Source: a virus
Direction: 5' to 3' (one strand)
DNA length: 45,559 nucleotides
Virus record (IMG/VR): IMGVR_UViG_3300021180_000019
Span: 1-45,559 of that record
Below the pieces are notes generated by a model. That model worked only from the letters and a program-made list of their open reading frames with translations, had not been told where the DNA came from and did not search any database. Below, piece by piece: positions 19,960 through 28,249 of the stretch (its first letter is position 1; each line of letters opens with the position of its first letter). Both the position numbers and the translations under genes were made by a program.

Positions 19960-20121
19960 CTAGCGCCCGATTCCGATGTGCAGTCCGCCGAGCAAGATTG
20001 AAAGTACCCAGAAGGCCAGACCGGCGGCGATCAGATTGCCGCGGTAAGGTGGAGCCGGGTTCCACCAGGCGGCGATGCAGAAGATCACGAACGCAAAAAC
20101 CAAAAGGATAGTTCCGAGCAT
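19960..20121 (-). CDS. Small membrane protein, two transmembrane segments (53 aa)
   Basis: M-L-G-T-I-L-L-V-F-A-F-V-I-F-C helix, a Pro/aromatic turn (W-N-P-A-P-P-Y), then a second helix with L-S-I-L-L-G-G-L. An upstream in-frame ATG was rejected; the chosen ATG follows GAGGTGCACCTC, itself a 12-base palindrome that holds the ribosome site. Forms a two-gene cassette with the DUF3309-like gene. Confidence 0.75.
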   Translation of the reverse strand: MLGTILLVFAFVIFCIAAWWNPAPPYRGNLIAAGLAFWVLSILLGGLHIGIGR

Positions 20122-20201
20122 GAGGTGCACCTCAGTCCCATTGGATGCGCACTTCACCAGACCACGCTGTTTCTTTTAGACCACTCCCTGAAACTTTCCT
20201 C

Positions 20202-20230
20202 TTGCATGGTTTGCAACTATCGCCTACACT
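20202..20230 (+). promoter_or_regulatory. Promoter, TTGCAT-N17-TACACT
   Basis: Five of six -35 bases fit less well (TTGCAT) but spacing is 17 and the -10 keeps TA at its start and T at its end. The gene at 20241 starts 11 bases downstream without a Shine-Dalgarno site. It should drive the long rightward operon. Confidence 0.6.
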
Positions 20231-20240
20231 GGCTCTCGTA

Positions 20241-20498
20241 ATGCCCGACAAGTCCCCCACTATCGACGAGCAGTTTGCATGGAACTCGGCTATTGAGGCG
20301 GCGATGAGAGAAGTCGTCATGCAGTCTTTAGCAATTCCTCCGCATGCCTATCCGGAAGATTATGCTCGGGCTTGCAGGGATTGTGCCCGGCGTTTGGCTT
20401 TATTGAAAGAGCCACATCCTACCCCGGAACAAGTAGCTGGAGTGATGATCGGGCTAATAGCTGGGGCGATGTTACCTGATTACCTGGAAAGAAAATGA
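20241..20498 (+). CDS. Hypothetical protein (85 aa), first gene of the rightward operon
   Basis: Starts M-P-D-K-S-P-T; the first 20 bases are repeated exactly in the next gene. Helical, with C-R-D-C-A-R-R and a hydrophobic end segment (G-V-M-I-G-L-I-A-G-A-M-L). An earlier in-frame ATG overlaps the promoter and was rejected. Short leader of about four bases implies leaderless-type initiation. Confidence 0.75.
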   Translation: MPDKSPTIDEQFAWNSAIEAAMREVVMQSLAIPPHAYPEDYARACRDCARRLALLKEPHPTPEQVAGVMIGLIAGAMLPDYLERK

Positions 20499-20845
20499 AA
20501 CCGATGCCCGACAAGTCCCCCACCACCGCAACCGAAAAGCGCCTGCTTTGGATGGTCCGTGATCTTGTGGCGCAGGGATGCACTGAGTACAAGAAGGGTG
20601 ATCCAATCTCCTGGGATGGTCCAATCCCCGTCTTCTCCCAGTTCGTCGGCAAGTACGCCGAGGCCATCGCGCTGTTTGCCGAGTACGGTCTGGTGACGGA
20701 TTTGACGGACAACGGCGGTCGCGTCGTCAGCGGGAAGCTGCTGTCGTTGATGAAGACAGCAGAGGTGCTGCAGACTGGGATTTTCGATCCACGGAAGGAA
20801 GAGGCGTTTCAGACTTCGCCTGGGATCGGAGATTATCTTGGCTGA
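20495..20845 (+). CDS. Hypothetical protein (116 aa)
   Basis: ATGA-coupled start M-K-P-M-P-D-K-S-P-T; an alternative start at 20504 would make the N-terminus identical to the upstream protein. Looks like a small winged-helix fold (D-L-V-A-Q-G-C...A-L-F-A-E-Y-G-L-V-T-D-L), though not clearly. Function unknown. Confidence 0.8.
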   Translation: MKPMPDKSPTTATEKRLLWMVRDLVAQGCTEYKKGDPISWDGPIPVFSQFVGKYAEAIALFAEYGLVTDLTDNGGRVVSGKLLSLMKTAEVLQTGIFDPRKEEAFQTSPGIGDYLG

Positions 20846-21200
20846 TATCATTCGTCTCGATCCCTGCCGCAGCCGCGTTTTCTCCTGGATTTCCTACGAC
20901 CCCGATGCCCCCGAAGTGAGGGACGAAGCTACAGGTCGTCTGCTTCAACCCCAAGGGCCTGCGATCACGGCGCGGTATCGAACTACAGGTATGGAAATGA
21001 CCGCATGGCCGATCACCGAGGACGAGGCGCGCAGGATCATGCAGCCCGGCCAAGAGTTCGATTACTCCTCCGGTCGTGCCTGGTCGCAGATCGTGATGCC
21101 GTACAAATCCAAGCGAATGGTCAAGAGCGGGCAGAGACAGGAAACCGTGAAGCAGCGGGAAGAGACCGAACAGCGCGCAGGGAGAAGGTGGCTGGCGTGA
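20838..21200 (+). CDS. Hypothetical protein (120 aa), TTG start
   Basis: TTG at 20838 with GGAG eight bases ahead, overlapping the upstream stop. Begins I-I-R-L-D-P-C-R-S-R-V-F-S-W-I-S-Y-D, a beta region, then a basic helical end (K-R-M-V-K-S-G-Q-R-Q-E-T). Stop overlaps the ATPase GTG. No family assigned. Confidence 0.78.
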   Translation: MADIIRLDPCRSRVFSWISYDPDAPEVRDEATGRLLQPQGPAITARYRTTGMEMTAWPITEDEARRIMQPGQEFDYSSGRAWSQIVMPYKSKRMVKSGQRQETVKQREETEQRAGRRWLA

Positions 21201-22912
21201 AATCGTCTCTCCAGATCAGCGTTACTCTATCACTGCCCTCCAATGCGGTAACTCAGACTTTCGCTTGCATCGGTCGCAAAGGTGCGGGTAAGACATATCT
21301 TGCGTCCATGCTGGCCGAGCAGATGCTCGATCTCGGTGCGCAGGTAGTCATCCTTGACCCCGTTGGAAATTGGTGGGGCCTGCGTGTAGATGCCGACGGA
21401 AAATCCAAGGGCAAGGATATTTTCATCGCCGGCGGCGAGCGCGGTGATGTGCCGGTTCTGCCTGAATCTGGTGCGCGGTTTGCGCGCCTGGTTGTCGAGC
21501 GCAATGTTTCGATGGTGCTTGACGTATCGGGATTTCGGCAGGAAGAGCGTAAGCGCTTCGCTGCTGATTTCGCTGAAGAGTTTTTTCATCTCAAGAAGAC
21601 CCAGCGTAGTGCTGTGCATTTGTTTGTCGAGGAAGCGCAGCTATTTGTCCCTCAACGGTGCGGTCCTGAAGAAGCGCGGATGCTTGGTGCATTCGAAAAC
21701 ATCATTCGCCTTGGACGGAACTATGGAGTGGGCGCGACTCTTATTTCCCAGAGACCTCAATCGGTCAATAAGGAAGTTCTTTCCCAGGTCGAGTGTCTTT
21801 GTGTCCTTCAGGTCAACGGATCACACGAGCGGAAGGCGCTTGAAGAATGGGTGCAGGAGGCCGGAGCGGATCGGAAACTGGTCGGTGAACTGCCGGGGCT
21901 ATCGCAGGGTCAGGGATATGTTTGGTCGCCATCGTGGCTCAGGGTGTTCGAACGGGTAAAGTTCGCAAAGAAAGTTACATTCGATGCTTCAGCGACTCCG
22001 GAAGTCGGCAAGGCAACTAAAGCAGCCCTTCTCACTGCTGTCGATGTGGAAGCTCTCAAGGCCGATCTCCAGTCGGTGATTGCCAGTGCGGAAAAAGACG
22101 ATCCGAAAGTTCTGCGTCGAAAGATTGCGGAATTGGAGCGTGCGGCAAATCAGGCAGTCCCTAAAGACTCAGAGGAAACGAAGCGACGGTTGGCAGAAGC
22201 TGAAGGTAACGCTCTCAAGCTCACACAGTCGTTGTCGGAGGCGCAGCTTCGGTGCATTACGCTTCAGGGTTACGTCTCCGCGGTTCAAAAGATTCAGGTG
22301 GCTGCGGAAGCGATGCAACCGCTAGAACCTGTCACAGGTACACGATCTGAATATCGAAGCCCTGTAGTTCCTCAGTTAAAGCCCCAGCGGGAATGGCCGA
22401 AACCGTTCAAACCTGTTGTGGCTTCATCGAATGGTCATCTTCGTGCCGGCGCCCGTCGCATGCTTGCCTGTCTGTGCCAGTGGCTTCCTGCTGGTCGCAC
22501 CGAATCTCAGGTTGCTGCGCAGGTTCAGATGAAGAAGACCGGAGGAACCTGGGCAGCGTACAAATCAGATCTTCGCAATGGTGGCTACATCGAAATCGGC
22601 AGCGACGGTCTCTGGTACGCTACTGATCACGGACGTGATTACCTTGGTGCGGATGTTCCTGACACCCCTACAACGACCGATGAAGTGATTGAGCTTTGGG
22701 GTCAGAAGCTTCGTCTCGGGGCACGGAATATGCTGGATGTGCTTGTACGGCACAAAGGTCGAGCAATTTCCAAGGACGATTTGGGCCAGGCTGTAAATAT
22801 GGAATCGAGCGGTGGAACGTTCTCAGCGTATCTTTCCGATTTGAAACAAGCTGGACTGATTGTTGTGGATCGAGACGGTGTGCGTGCAAACGCGGAGACA
22901 TTGATGCTATGA
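21197..22912 (+). CDS. HerA/FtsK-like DNA translocase ATPase with tandem winged-helix C-terminus
   Basis: Predicted DNA-pumping ATPase of 571 residues. Walker A is G26-R-K-G-A-G-K-T33, followed by L-D-P-V-G-N-W-W-G-L; Walker B is H-L-F-V-E-E-A-Q (E145, E146); I-S-Q-R-P-Q is the usual downstream HerA-family motif. A coiled coil spans about 275-375. Two winged-helix repeats close the protein, each with G-G-T-(W/F)-x-A-Y-x-S-D-L. GTG 21197 is chosen because GTGA overlaps the upstream stop. HerA proteins often work with NurA nuclease; none is seen nearby. Role in phage DNA handling is unknown. Confidence 0.9.
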   Translation: MKSSLQISVTLSLPSNAVTQTFACIGRKGAGKTYLASMLAEQMLDLGAQVVILDPVGNWWGLRVDADGKSKGKDIFIAGGERGDVPVLPESGARFARLVVERNVSMVLDVSGFRQEERKRFAADFAEEFFHLKKTQRSAVHLFVEEAQLFVPQRCGPEEARMLGAFENIIRLGRNYGVGATLISQRPQSVNKEVLSQVECLCVLQVNGSHERKALEEWVQEAGADRKLVGELPGLSQGQGYVWSPSWLRVFERVKFAKKVTFDASATPEVGKATKAALLTAVDVEALKADLQSVIASAEKDDPKVLRRKIAELERAANQAVPKDSEETKRRLAEAEGNALKLTQSLSEAQLRCITLQGYVSAVQKIQVAAEAMQPLEPVTGTRSEYRSPVVPQLKPQREWPKPFKPVVASSNGHLRAGARRMLACLCQWLPAGRTESQVAAQVQMKKTGGTWAAYKSDLRNGGYIEIGSDGLWYATDHGRDYLGADVPDTPTTTDEVIELWGQKLRLGARNMLDVLVRHKGRAISKDDLGQAVNMESSGGTFSAYLSDLKQAGLIVVDRDGVRANAETLML

Positions 22913-23085
22913 CCCAAGAAACTCTTCACGCGCCACACGGTCGCACGCTCACTCCCGCCGAGCGTCAGATCGTTCTTCGCCGGCTCAAGTACGGGCCTGT
23001 TCTTTCGCGCGTCGCCCTGGTCGAACACACGCGGCGCTTAGAGCAGGAAGTGGTTGCCGAGCGAGATAAGAAGGAGAATCAGTGA
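22909..23085 (+). CDS. Small hypothetical protein (58 aa)
   Basis: Fifty-eight codons, ATGA overlap with the ATPase stop and GTGA overlap downstream. Charged helix near the end (H-T-R-R-L-E-Q-E-V-V-A-E-R-D-K-K). A longer reading in this frame would lie inside the ATPase gene and is rejected. Confidence 0.8.
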   Translation: MTQETLHAPHGRTLTPAERQIVLRRLKYGPVLSRVALVEHTRRLEQEVVAERDKKENQ

Positions 23086-23423
23086 GCCCACGCCCCCGGC
23101 TTCCGAAAACGCAGTGGGCAGACGATTCGATCCGAGTCGAGGTCAAGGCTGCGGGACTTGTCGATGAGCCCGCTAATCAGGAAGTCTTCAACGCTTGCCT
23201 CAATGAGATGGGCGCTGTCCGCCTCCGGCTCATGCTAGGTTGCTACGGCCCAGGGACAGAGACCGCGCCGAAGCCAAAGTATCACTGGATTCTCGGGGAG
23301 TCTGCGACGATCTTGTGTCGCGATCTTGAAACTTGCGACTGGTTTCGCGAGCAGTTGCTCGCCTGGCTGAAGTCTCTTGATGGAATAAAACTAGAGCGTG
23401 TGGAAGATGAGGAAGTCAAGTGA
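23082..23423 (+). CDS. Hypothetical protein (113 aa)
   Basis: GTG start in a GTGA overlap. Contains a probable small alpha/beta domain (S-I-R-V-E-V-K-A-A-G-L-V) and C-R-D-L-E-T-C-D-W-F. Co-translated between the ATPase and the sugar-modification cassette. Not recognised. Confidence 0.82.
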   Translation: MSPRPRLPKTQWADDSIRVEVKAAGLVDEPANQEVFNACLNEMGAVRLRLMLGCYGPGTETAPKPKYHWILGESATILCRDLETCDWFREQLLAWLKSLDGIKLERVEDEEVK

Positions 23424-24430
23424 TCGCTTATATTCTTTTTGGCGCTGGTACGATCGGTCGCCTGATTGCACGGCAGTTGATTGCGAAGGGAATTCCGCCA
23501 GTCTGTTTTGCCGACAACGACCAGAGTAAGTGGGGAAAGGAAGTCGAGAGAATTCTTGTGCTCAGTCCCGAAGATGCGCTGCGAGAGTATCCCGAGGCGA
23601 AGTGGGTCGCTACAATCCACCGAACTCCTTTTCGTGGTGAGATTCTCGAACAGTTGGGAGCGATGGAAGTGGAGCAGGTTTCGCTCTACGAGTTTCTTCC
23701 TGCGCGGTGCGATCTGCCGCCCGATGACGCCGATGAGACTATCCGCGGCCTGCTGGTAGACGGAGAATCATTGGCCGAGTGGAAAGATCAATTAGCTTTC
23801 CGGCGCGGCTCTACGACCCACATTCAGCGGCCTCCCCGCGACATCGCCAACGTCTACTTTGAGAACTTCTTTACTCACGACGATAATGAAGTGTTCATCG
23901 ACTGCGGAGCAGCTACCGGAGACACTATTGATGAATTTCTTAATCGTTGGGATAAATTCAGAATCATAATCGGGTACGAGCCCGATAAGGCGAACTATGC
24001 CACCCTTGTCACTGCCGTTCACCGTTTCAACGACAGCCGTATCCTGCCTGTCTTTGGTGCTATCGGCGACCACCGTACTGAAATGTCCTTTATCGCAACC
24101 GGCGATCAAACCGCGCACCTTGGGGGTGATGGAGAGAAGGTTCCGGTATTTCCTCTTGACTCAGCGCTGGGAGGAATTATTCCAACTTTCCTCAAAATGG
24201 ACATCGAAGGCGCGGAACTGGAAGGCCTCTGGGGCGCACGCGAGACGATCAGGAAACACTCCCCGGTGCTCGCTATTTGTGCGTACCATCTTGGGAGCCA
24301 TCTTTGGGAAGTGCCATTGCTGATTCATGCACTCAACCCGACGTACAGGCTTTACTTGCGGCGGTATCTCGAAGCGACATGGGAATTAGTCTGGTATGCA
24401 GTTCCTCCTGACCGGGTGGTGTCTCGATGA
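23420..24430 (+). CDS. FkbM-family methyltransferase with N-terminal Rossmann-like domain
   Basis: SAM-dependent methyltransferase of the FkbM type, likely acting on a sugar hydroxyl. The SAM site is F-I-D161-C-G-A-A-T-G-D-T, and K-M-D-I-E-G-A-E near residue 256 is the FkbM signature. The first 90 residues form a second nucleotide-binding-like region with G8-A-G-T-I-G13 and A-D-N-D, as in NAD(P)- or nucleotide-sugar-binding folds. GTG start in GTGA overlap. It heads a run of four glycosyltransferase-like genes, so it probably caps a glycan made by them. Confidence 0.9.
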   Translation: MIAYILFGAGTIGRLIARQLIAKGIPPVCFADNDQSKWGKEVERILVLSPEDALREYPEAKWVATIHRTPFRGEILEQLGAMEVEQVSLYEFLPARCDLPPDDADETIRGLLVDGESLAEWKDQLAFRRGSTTHIQRPPRDIANVYFENFFTHDDNEVFIDCGAATGDTIDEFLNRWDKFRIIIGYEPDKANYATLVTAVHRFNDSRILPVFGAIGDHRTEMSFIATGDQTAHLGGDGEKVPVFPLDSALGGIIPTFLKMDIEGAELEGLWGARETIRKHSPVLAICAYHLGSHLWEVPLLIHALNPTYRLYLRRYLEATWELVWYAVPPDRVVSR

Positions 24431-25116
24431 ACGATCTTCTTGTCATCGCGGCAGCGAGTTCCGACTCCGGGGGTACTTTGCCTCAGTACCGCGCTCAGCT
24501 TGCCGCAGCGGGGATTCCTTTTCATGTTGTGCCTTTAACCGGACCTCCGGACGCCACGATTGCTGCGACTCTTTTTTATTTTCGCCGCTTGGCCGAACAG
24601 TTTTCTTCCTACAAGCGTTTGATTCTTACCGATGCTTTCGATGTGAGTTTTTTCGGGACCGCCGCAGATGTGCCCGATACATGCGCCAAGGTTCCTCTCG
24701 ATCATGTTCTCTGGGCCGCGGAAAAGAATTGCTTCACGGATCCGCACATGGCGACACCAATCCATGCGCGTCACCCCGAGCGTTCTCCGTGGCTTTATGC
24801 CAACGGCGGTATGCTGGCGGCAACACCGCAAGTCCTCTACGACTGGACTCTGGCGGTCGAGCGCCACCCTCTCTACGCCGATTTTTTCATTAATCAGGGT
24901 TTTTACAACATCCTGCTTGCCGCCGGCTGGGATCAGATGTGCGTGGATTGGAGAACCGATTTGTTTTTCTGTCTTCACAGCGGCTATTCGGAATTGGATT
25001 TCGAGCGTGGGAAGCCGGTGAACACAAAGTGGGGGACCAGGCCTCTGTTCGCTCACGCCAACGGCGCGTGGCCCACCGATGATATGTGGGCGAAGTACCA
25101 CAGGAGTCTTCAGTGA
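24427..25116 (+). CDS. Glycosyltransferase, procollagen galactosyltransferase/PLOD-like
   Basis: Predicted GT-A fold enzyme (229 residues). D69-A-F-D72 in L-I-L-T-D-A-F-D-V is the metal-binding DxD-like motif; P-W-L-Y-A-N-G-G-M-L and N-Q-G-F-Y follow in family order. Such enzymes transfer a sugar to protein or glycan. ATGA-coupled to the FkbM gene. Confidence 0.85.
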   Translation: MNDLLVIAAASSDSGGTLPQYRAQLAAAGIPFHVVPLTGPPDATIAATLFYFRRLAEQFSSYKRLILTDAFDVSFFGTAADVPDTCAKVPLDHVLWAAEKNCFTDPHMATPIHARHPERSPWLYANGGMLAATPQVLYDWTLAVERHPLYADFFINQGFYNILLAAGWDQMCVDWRTDLFFCLHSGYSELDFERGKPVNTKWGTRPLFAHANGAWPTDDMWAKYHRSLQ

Positions 25117-25901
25117 GTGAACAGGTTCGCATCTGCGCGGTATCAAAAAATGAGGGCCGATATCTTTGTGAGTGGATTTTTTTCCACCAGATTGTCGGTG
25201 TCGATCACATTACGATCTACGACAACGGTTCGACAGATGACACGTTGGAGGTTCTTCGTTCTTTTGTCGATTCCGGATTTGTCGATCTGATCGATTGGCC
25301 GATGCCGTCTCCAAGTCAGTCGGCTGCATATCAGCATTTTATCGAAGGGCATCGCGGGCCGTATTGGGTTGCTTTCATCGATATCGATGAGTTTCTTTTC
25401 TCACCGGTTTTTCCCACTATATCCGAGGCTCTATCTGCGATCCCCCATCGCAGCAGTGCGGTTGGGGTCAACTGGGCGTGTTTCGGCAATTCAGATCATC
25501 AGGCATATTCTCCTGAGCCTGTGACTGAGCGGTTCACTTGGCGTCTCGCTTCAACCAATCCGGTTAATACGCACATCAAGTCTTTGATCTGGATGGGCCA
25601 GGATGTGCATGTCGGTAACGATCCTCATTTCTTTGCGGTCGAGCACGGAACGTTTACCGAAAACGGAGATCCTATTCGTGGGCCTTTGTCCAACTCACAT
25701 TCTTCCAGTTTGCTCCGCCTGAACCACTACGTCACCAAATCGGACGAGGAGCTGGCTGGAAAGATTGCGCGGGGAAGGGCGGACCTGGCACAGTCGAGGC
25801 AGTTGTCGGAATTCGATGGCTATCATGCGCGGGAGGTGGATGACCGGGAGATTCAGCGGTTCCTGCCGGAATTGAAGAGGAGGCTCGAATGCTTCGTCTG
25901 A
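25113..25901 (+). CDS. Glycosyltransferase, GT92/GT2-type
   Basis: A 262-residue GT-A protein: I-C-A-V-S-K-N-E-G-R-Y-L-x-E-W at the N-terminus, I-Y-D-N-G-S-T-D-D-T, then F-I-D90-I-D92-E-F as the DxD motif, matching the DUF23/Glyco_tranf_2_4 group. GTG at 25113 overlaps the upstream stop. Sugar and acceptor unknown. Confidence 0.88.
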   Translation: MSEQVRICAVSKNEGRYLCEWIFFHQIVGVDHITIYDNGSTDDTLEVLRSFVDSGFVDLIDWPMPSPSQSAAYQHFIEGHRGPYWVAFIDIDEFLFSPVFPTISEALSAIPHRSSAVGVNWACFGNSDHQAYSPEPVTERFTWRLASTNPVNTHIKSLIWMGQDVHVGNDPHFFAVEHGTFTENGDPIRGPLSNSHSSSLLRLNHYVTKSDEELAGKIARGRADLAQSRQLSEFDGYHAREVDDREIQRFLPELKRRLECFV

Positions 25902-26497
25902 GTTTCGTCGTTTGCGCTTTTGAAAATCCTTCGGCTTTGCGAACTTGTCTTTCTTCTTTGCTCGATCAGACGATGCAGGATTTTGAAATCATCGTTGTCG
26001 ACAATTCGATCGGTAGTGCATGGATTGATTTGAATATTGATCTTTGCCGGATGTCGGATCGAATTCGTTACGAGTGGACGGCGGACAGGACGGACTTGGT
26101 TCCTTCTGATTGCCGGCATTCACGTTGTCTTTATACTGCGACTGAGATCGGGGCGGAACTAGCGATCGGAGATTTTTTATGTTTTCCTTCGCAGGACTCT
26201 TACTATGTTCCTGTCTTTGCCGAGAGAATGATCTCCGCTGCTGATCGTCACCATTGCGATCTTGTTTACTGTGGGCTGGTCCATGGGCTCCCGGATCGCC
26301 ATTACGTTCCGATCGAGCCTTCCTGCCGTGTGGGCCAGGCGGACAAAGGTTCATTCATTTTACGGCGGTCTCTATTCACTGGGTTTCCAGACAAGCGCCT
26401 CGACTACGAAAAGGCGGATGGGTTGCTGATTGAGCGTCTGGCGCGGGCCGGCGTGACACGGCGCAGGTTGAATGAATATTTGATGTTTCACAGTTGA
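25889..26497 (+). CDS. Glycosyltransferase family 2-like protein (202 aa)
   Basis: N-terminal L-S-F-V-V-C-A-F-E-N-P-S-A-L and I-I-V-V-D-N-S show a GT2 nucleotide-binding half; the DxD is less clear (F-P-S-Q-D-S-Y). At 202 residues it is shorter than typical GT2 enzymes but seems complete, with GAGGAGG ahead of its start. It overlaps the upstream gene by 13 bases. Confidence 0.82.
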   Translation: MLRLSFVVCAFENPSALRTCLSSLLDQTMQDFEIIVVDNSIGSAWIDLNIDLCRMSDRIRYEWTADRTDLVPSDCRHSRCLYTATEIGAELAIGDFLCFPSQDSYYVPVFAERMISAADRHHCDLVYCGLVHGLPDRHYVPIEPSCRVGQADKGSFILRRSLFTGFPDKRLDYEKADGLLIERLARAGVTRRRLNEYLMFHS

Positions 26498-26516
26498 TAG
26501 GAAAGGGAACAGTCGA

Positions 26517-27338
26517 ATGAGTCGCATTTTGATTGGGATTTTAACGGCGCATCATCCCTCCCGCTGGTGGTATCGTGTGGCTGCGCGGCAAAATTATCTT
26601 AAAGGTTCCGATCTGGATCATCTGTTTGTCTTCGGGCGGCCTCCGGTTCCCGATTGGCTGGTCGAGCAGCAGGAGGATGAATTTTGGGTGGATTGCGACG
26701 ATCGCAAAGAGTACATGGTCTACAAGAATCAGGCGCTGTTTCGTTACGCGCTCGATCACGGGTACACGCATGTGCTCAGGTGCTGCGACGATACGGTTGT
26801 TTTTCCTGACCGTATCGCCAACGCCGGTCTGGAGAGCTACGATGTAGCCGGTACAGTGCCCTGCAAATTTTCTCTTGGCGGCACGTTCAAGACATGGTTC
26901 CAGTATCTGAATTATTTTCACGGTGGAACGGGAATCTGGCTTTCGCGTAAAGCGATGGAGATGCTTGTAGCGGATGTATGGGACGAGCATCGTTTGGATT
27001 CATGGCCGGAGAAATTGGACCTGGGGTTCGGCTTGCAGATTAGTAAGCCGAAAAAATATTGGGACGACCACTGGATTTCGGAGGTGCTGCAAGGCAATTT
27101 GCCTTACGATCACCCCAATCGCAAGCAGCCAATGACTGCTTACGCTTTGAATGGATTGTCGGTGTTCGAGGATGAGATGCTGTTCGTCAATAGCGAGCCT
27201 ATGCGGGCTCTTACTCTTCACGATCCAGGCGTCCACAAGATCAATTCACGCGAGATGGACGAAGTGATGGAGCAGATCAAACAGCGTAACATCGCGATGG
27301 CTGAAGCTGTACGAGCACAGGAGGCACCCATTGCCTGA
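26517..27338 (+). CDS. Glycosyltransferase-like protein (273 aa), galactosyltransferase type
   Basis: Resembles phage proteins related to GT31-like beta-galactosyltransferases: R-V-A-A-R-Q-N-Y, F-V-F-G-R-P near the start, H-V-L-R-C-C-D-D-T as the metal site, H-G-G-T-G-I-W-L-S acceptor-side loop, and W-D-D-H-W. AAAGGGAA precedes the ATG. Last enzyme of the sugar cassette. The D-D motif is intact, so it is probably active. Confidence 0.82.
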   Translation: MSRILIGILTAHHPSRWWYRVAARQNYLKGSDLDHLFVFGRPPVPDWLVEQQEDEFWVDCDDRKEYMVYKNQALFRYALDHGYTHVLRCCDDTVVFPDRIANAGLESYDVAGTVPCKFSLGGTFKTWFQYLNYFHGGTGIWLSRKAMEMLVADVWDEHRLDSWPEKLDLGFGLQISKPKKYWDDHWISEVLQGNLPYDHPNRKQPMTAYALNGLSVFEDEMLFVNSEPMRALTLHDPGVHKINSREMDEVMEQIKQRNIAMAEAVRAQEAPIA

Positions 27339-27846
27339 TTTCAATCTTTTCCAAAGAGTCGAAAACTTCATCGAGCAAAGAAAGACATTTCGTCAAGCTG
27401 CTCTTGTCGCTCTGCGCAAACGAGAAGGACTTCCGTCCCCTGTCGATCAAGACGGCAACCCTCTCGAAACCCGTTTCGACGATCAGGGCAACGCGCACTA
27501 CTACAACGCATCCGGCGAGAAGCAGGAGCATGTTCTCTTCGCTGGTGCAGGCAAGGACGGCAAGCCTGGATCGTTCGCTGTCGGCACACGGAAGCAGGAG
27601 CCCAGAGAACTCGCAGATGCTCGGTGGCACTCAACTAACGATTTTGAGATACTCGATATCTCTGAAGACGGAAGAAAGCTCAGTGACGAGTTGAAGGATC
27701 TCGACCGCGATTCCAGCAATTTCGAACGATCCGAAAAAGTTTCTCACGGCGACGCCAGTGAGCAGGCGCCGGAGTTGCATCTGGCGAACACGAGTGACGA
27801 AGAGATCGACGAGACGTTGCAGAAGTTTTTGAAGCGGGGGTTGTGA
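27331..27846 (+). CDS. Hypothetical protein (171 aa), TTG start
   Basis: TTG at 27331 with GGAGG six bases ahead. Helical N-terminus (F-Q-R-V-E-N-F-I-E-Q-R), a Gly/Asn-rich centre and an acidic C-terminal half with several D-x-E runs. Not recognised; could be an assembly or small-terminase-like protein but there is no DNA-binding motif to support that. Confidence 0.8.
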   Translation: MPDFNLFQRVENFIEQRKTFRQAALVALRKREGLPSPVDQDGNPLETRFDDQGNAHYYNASGEKQEHVLFAGAGKDGKPGSFAVGTRKQEPRELADARWHSTNDFEILDISEDGRKLSDELKDLDRDSSNFERSEKVSHGDASEQAPELHLANTSDEEIDETLQKFLKRGL

Positions 27847-28067
27847 TGACTGACCTTTTCCTCTGTCCCGATTGTGAACTACCTGTAGCTGAAGAAGGTT
27901 CTCTTTGCGAAGCCTGCGATGTGTGGCGTGCGCAGAAGATGGCAGCGATGGATTCCGAATATGAGGATCGCCTGGCAAGGCAGGCCCGTCAGCGCATGAA
28001 GCCGAGCGAGAGATTCGCTGAAGACTTGTCGGATATGGTGAAGGCCGTGGAACGGAGCCGGAGATGA
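27843..28067 (+). CDS. Zinc-ribbon protein (74 aa)
   Basis: C-P-D-C-E near the N-terminus and C-E-A-C-D twelve residues later make one zinc site; the rest is a charged helix. GTG 27843 (GTGA overlap) or ATG 27846 may be the start. Function unknown. Confidence 0.8.
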   Translation: MMTDLFLCPDCELPVAEEGSLCEACDVWRAQKMAAMDSEYEDRLARQARQRMKPSERFAEDLSDMVKAVERSRR

Positions 28068-28249
28068 AAAAGCAACGAAAGCCTAAACGCCTCTGGATTC
28101 TCATGCACCACGGCTTTGACGGCTGGCTTCCGTCGATGGACTATTTTTGCGCGTGGCGAACCAAAAAAGCAGCGCTTGCGAAGATCAGGTCTATTGGAGA
28201 AAAGGGTAAGATCTACAAACCGTTTCTGTACATTTTGGAGCAGCAATGA
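28064..28249 (+). CDS. Small basic hypothetical protein (61 aa)
   Basis: Very basic N-terminus (K-K-Q-R-K-P-K-R), aromatic centre (W-L-P-S-M-D-Y-F-C-A-W), and K-A-A-L-A-K-I. ATGA overlaps at both ends. No family. Confidence 0.8.
   Translation: MKKQRKPKRLWILMHHGFDGWLPSMDYFCAWRTKKAALAKIRSIGEKGKIYKPFLYILEQQ

Noticed and set aside
27551-27575. Third GGCAAGCC occurrence as another copy of the folded leader
   Set aside because: It lies within a coding frame and lacks the flanking P1, P2 and P3 pairings.
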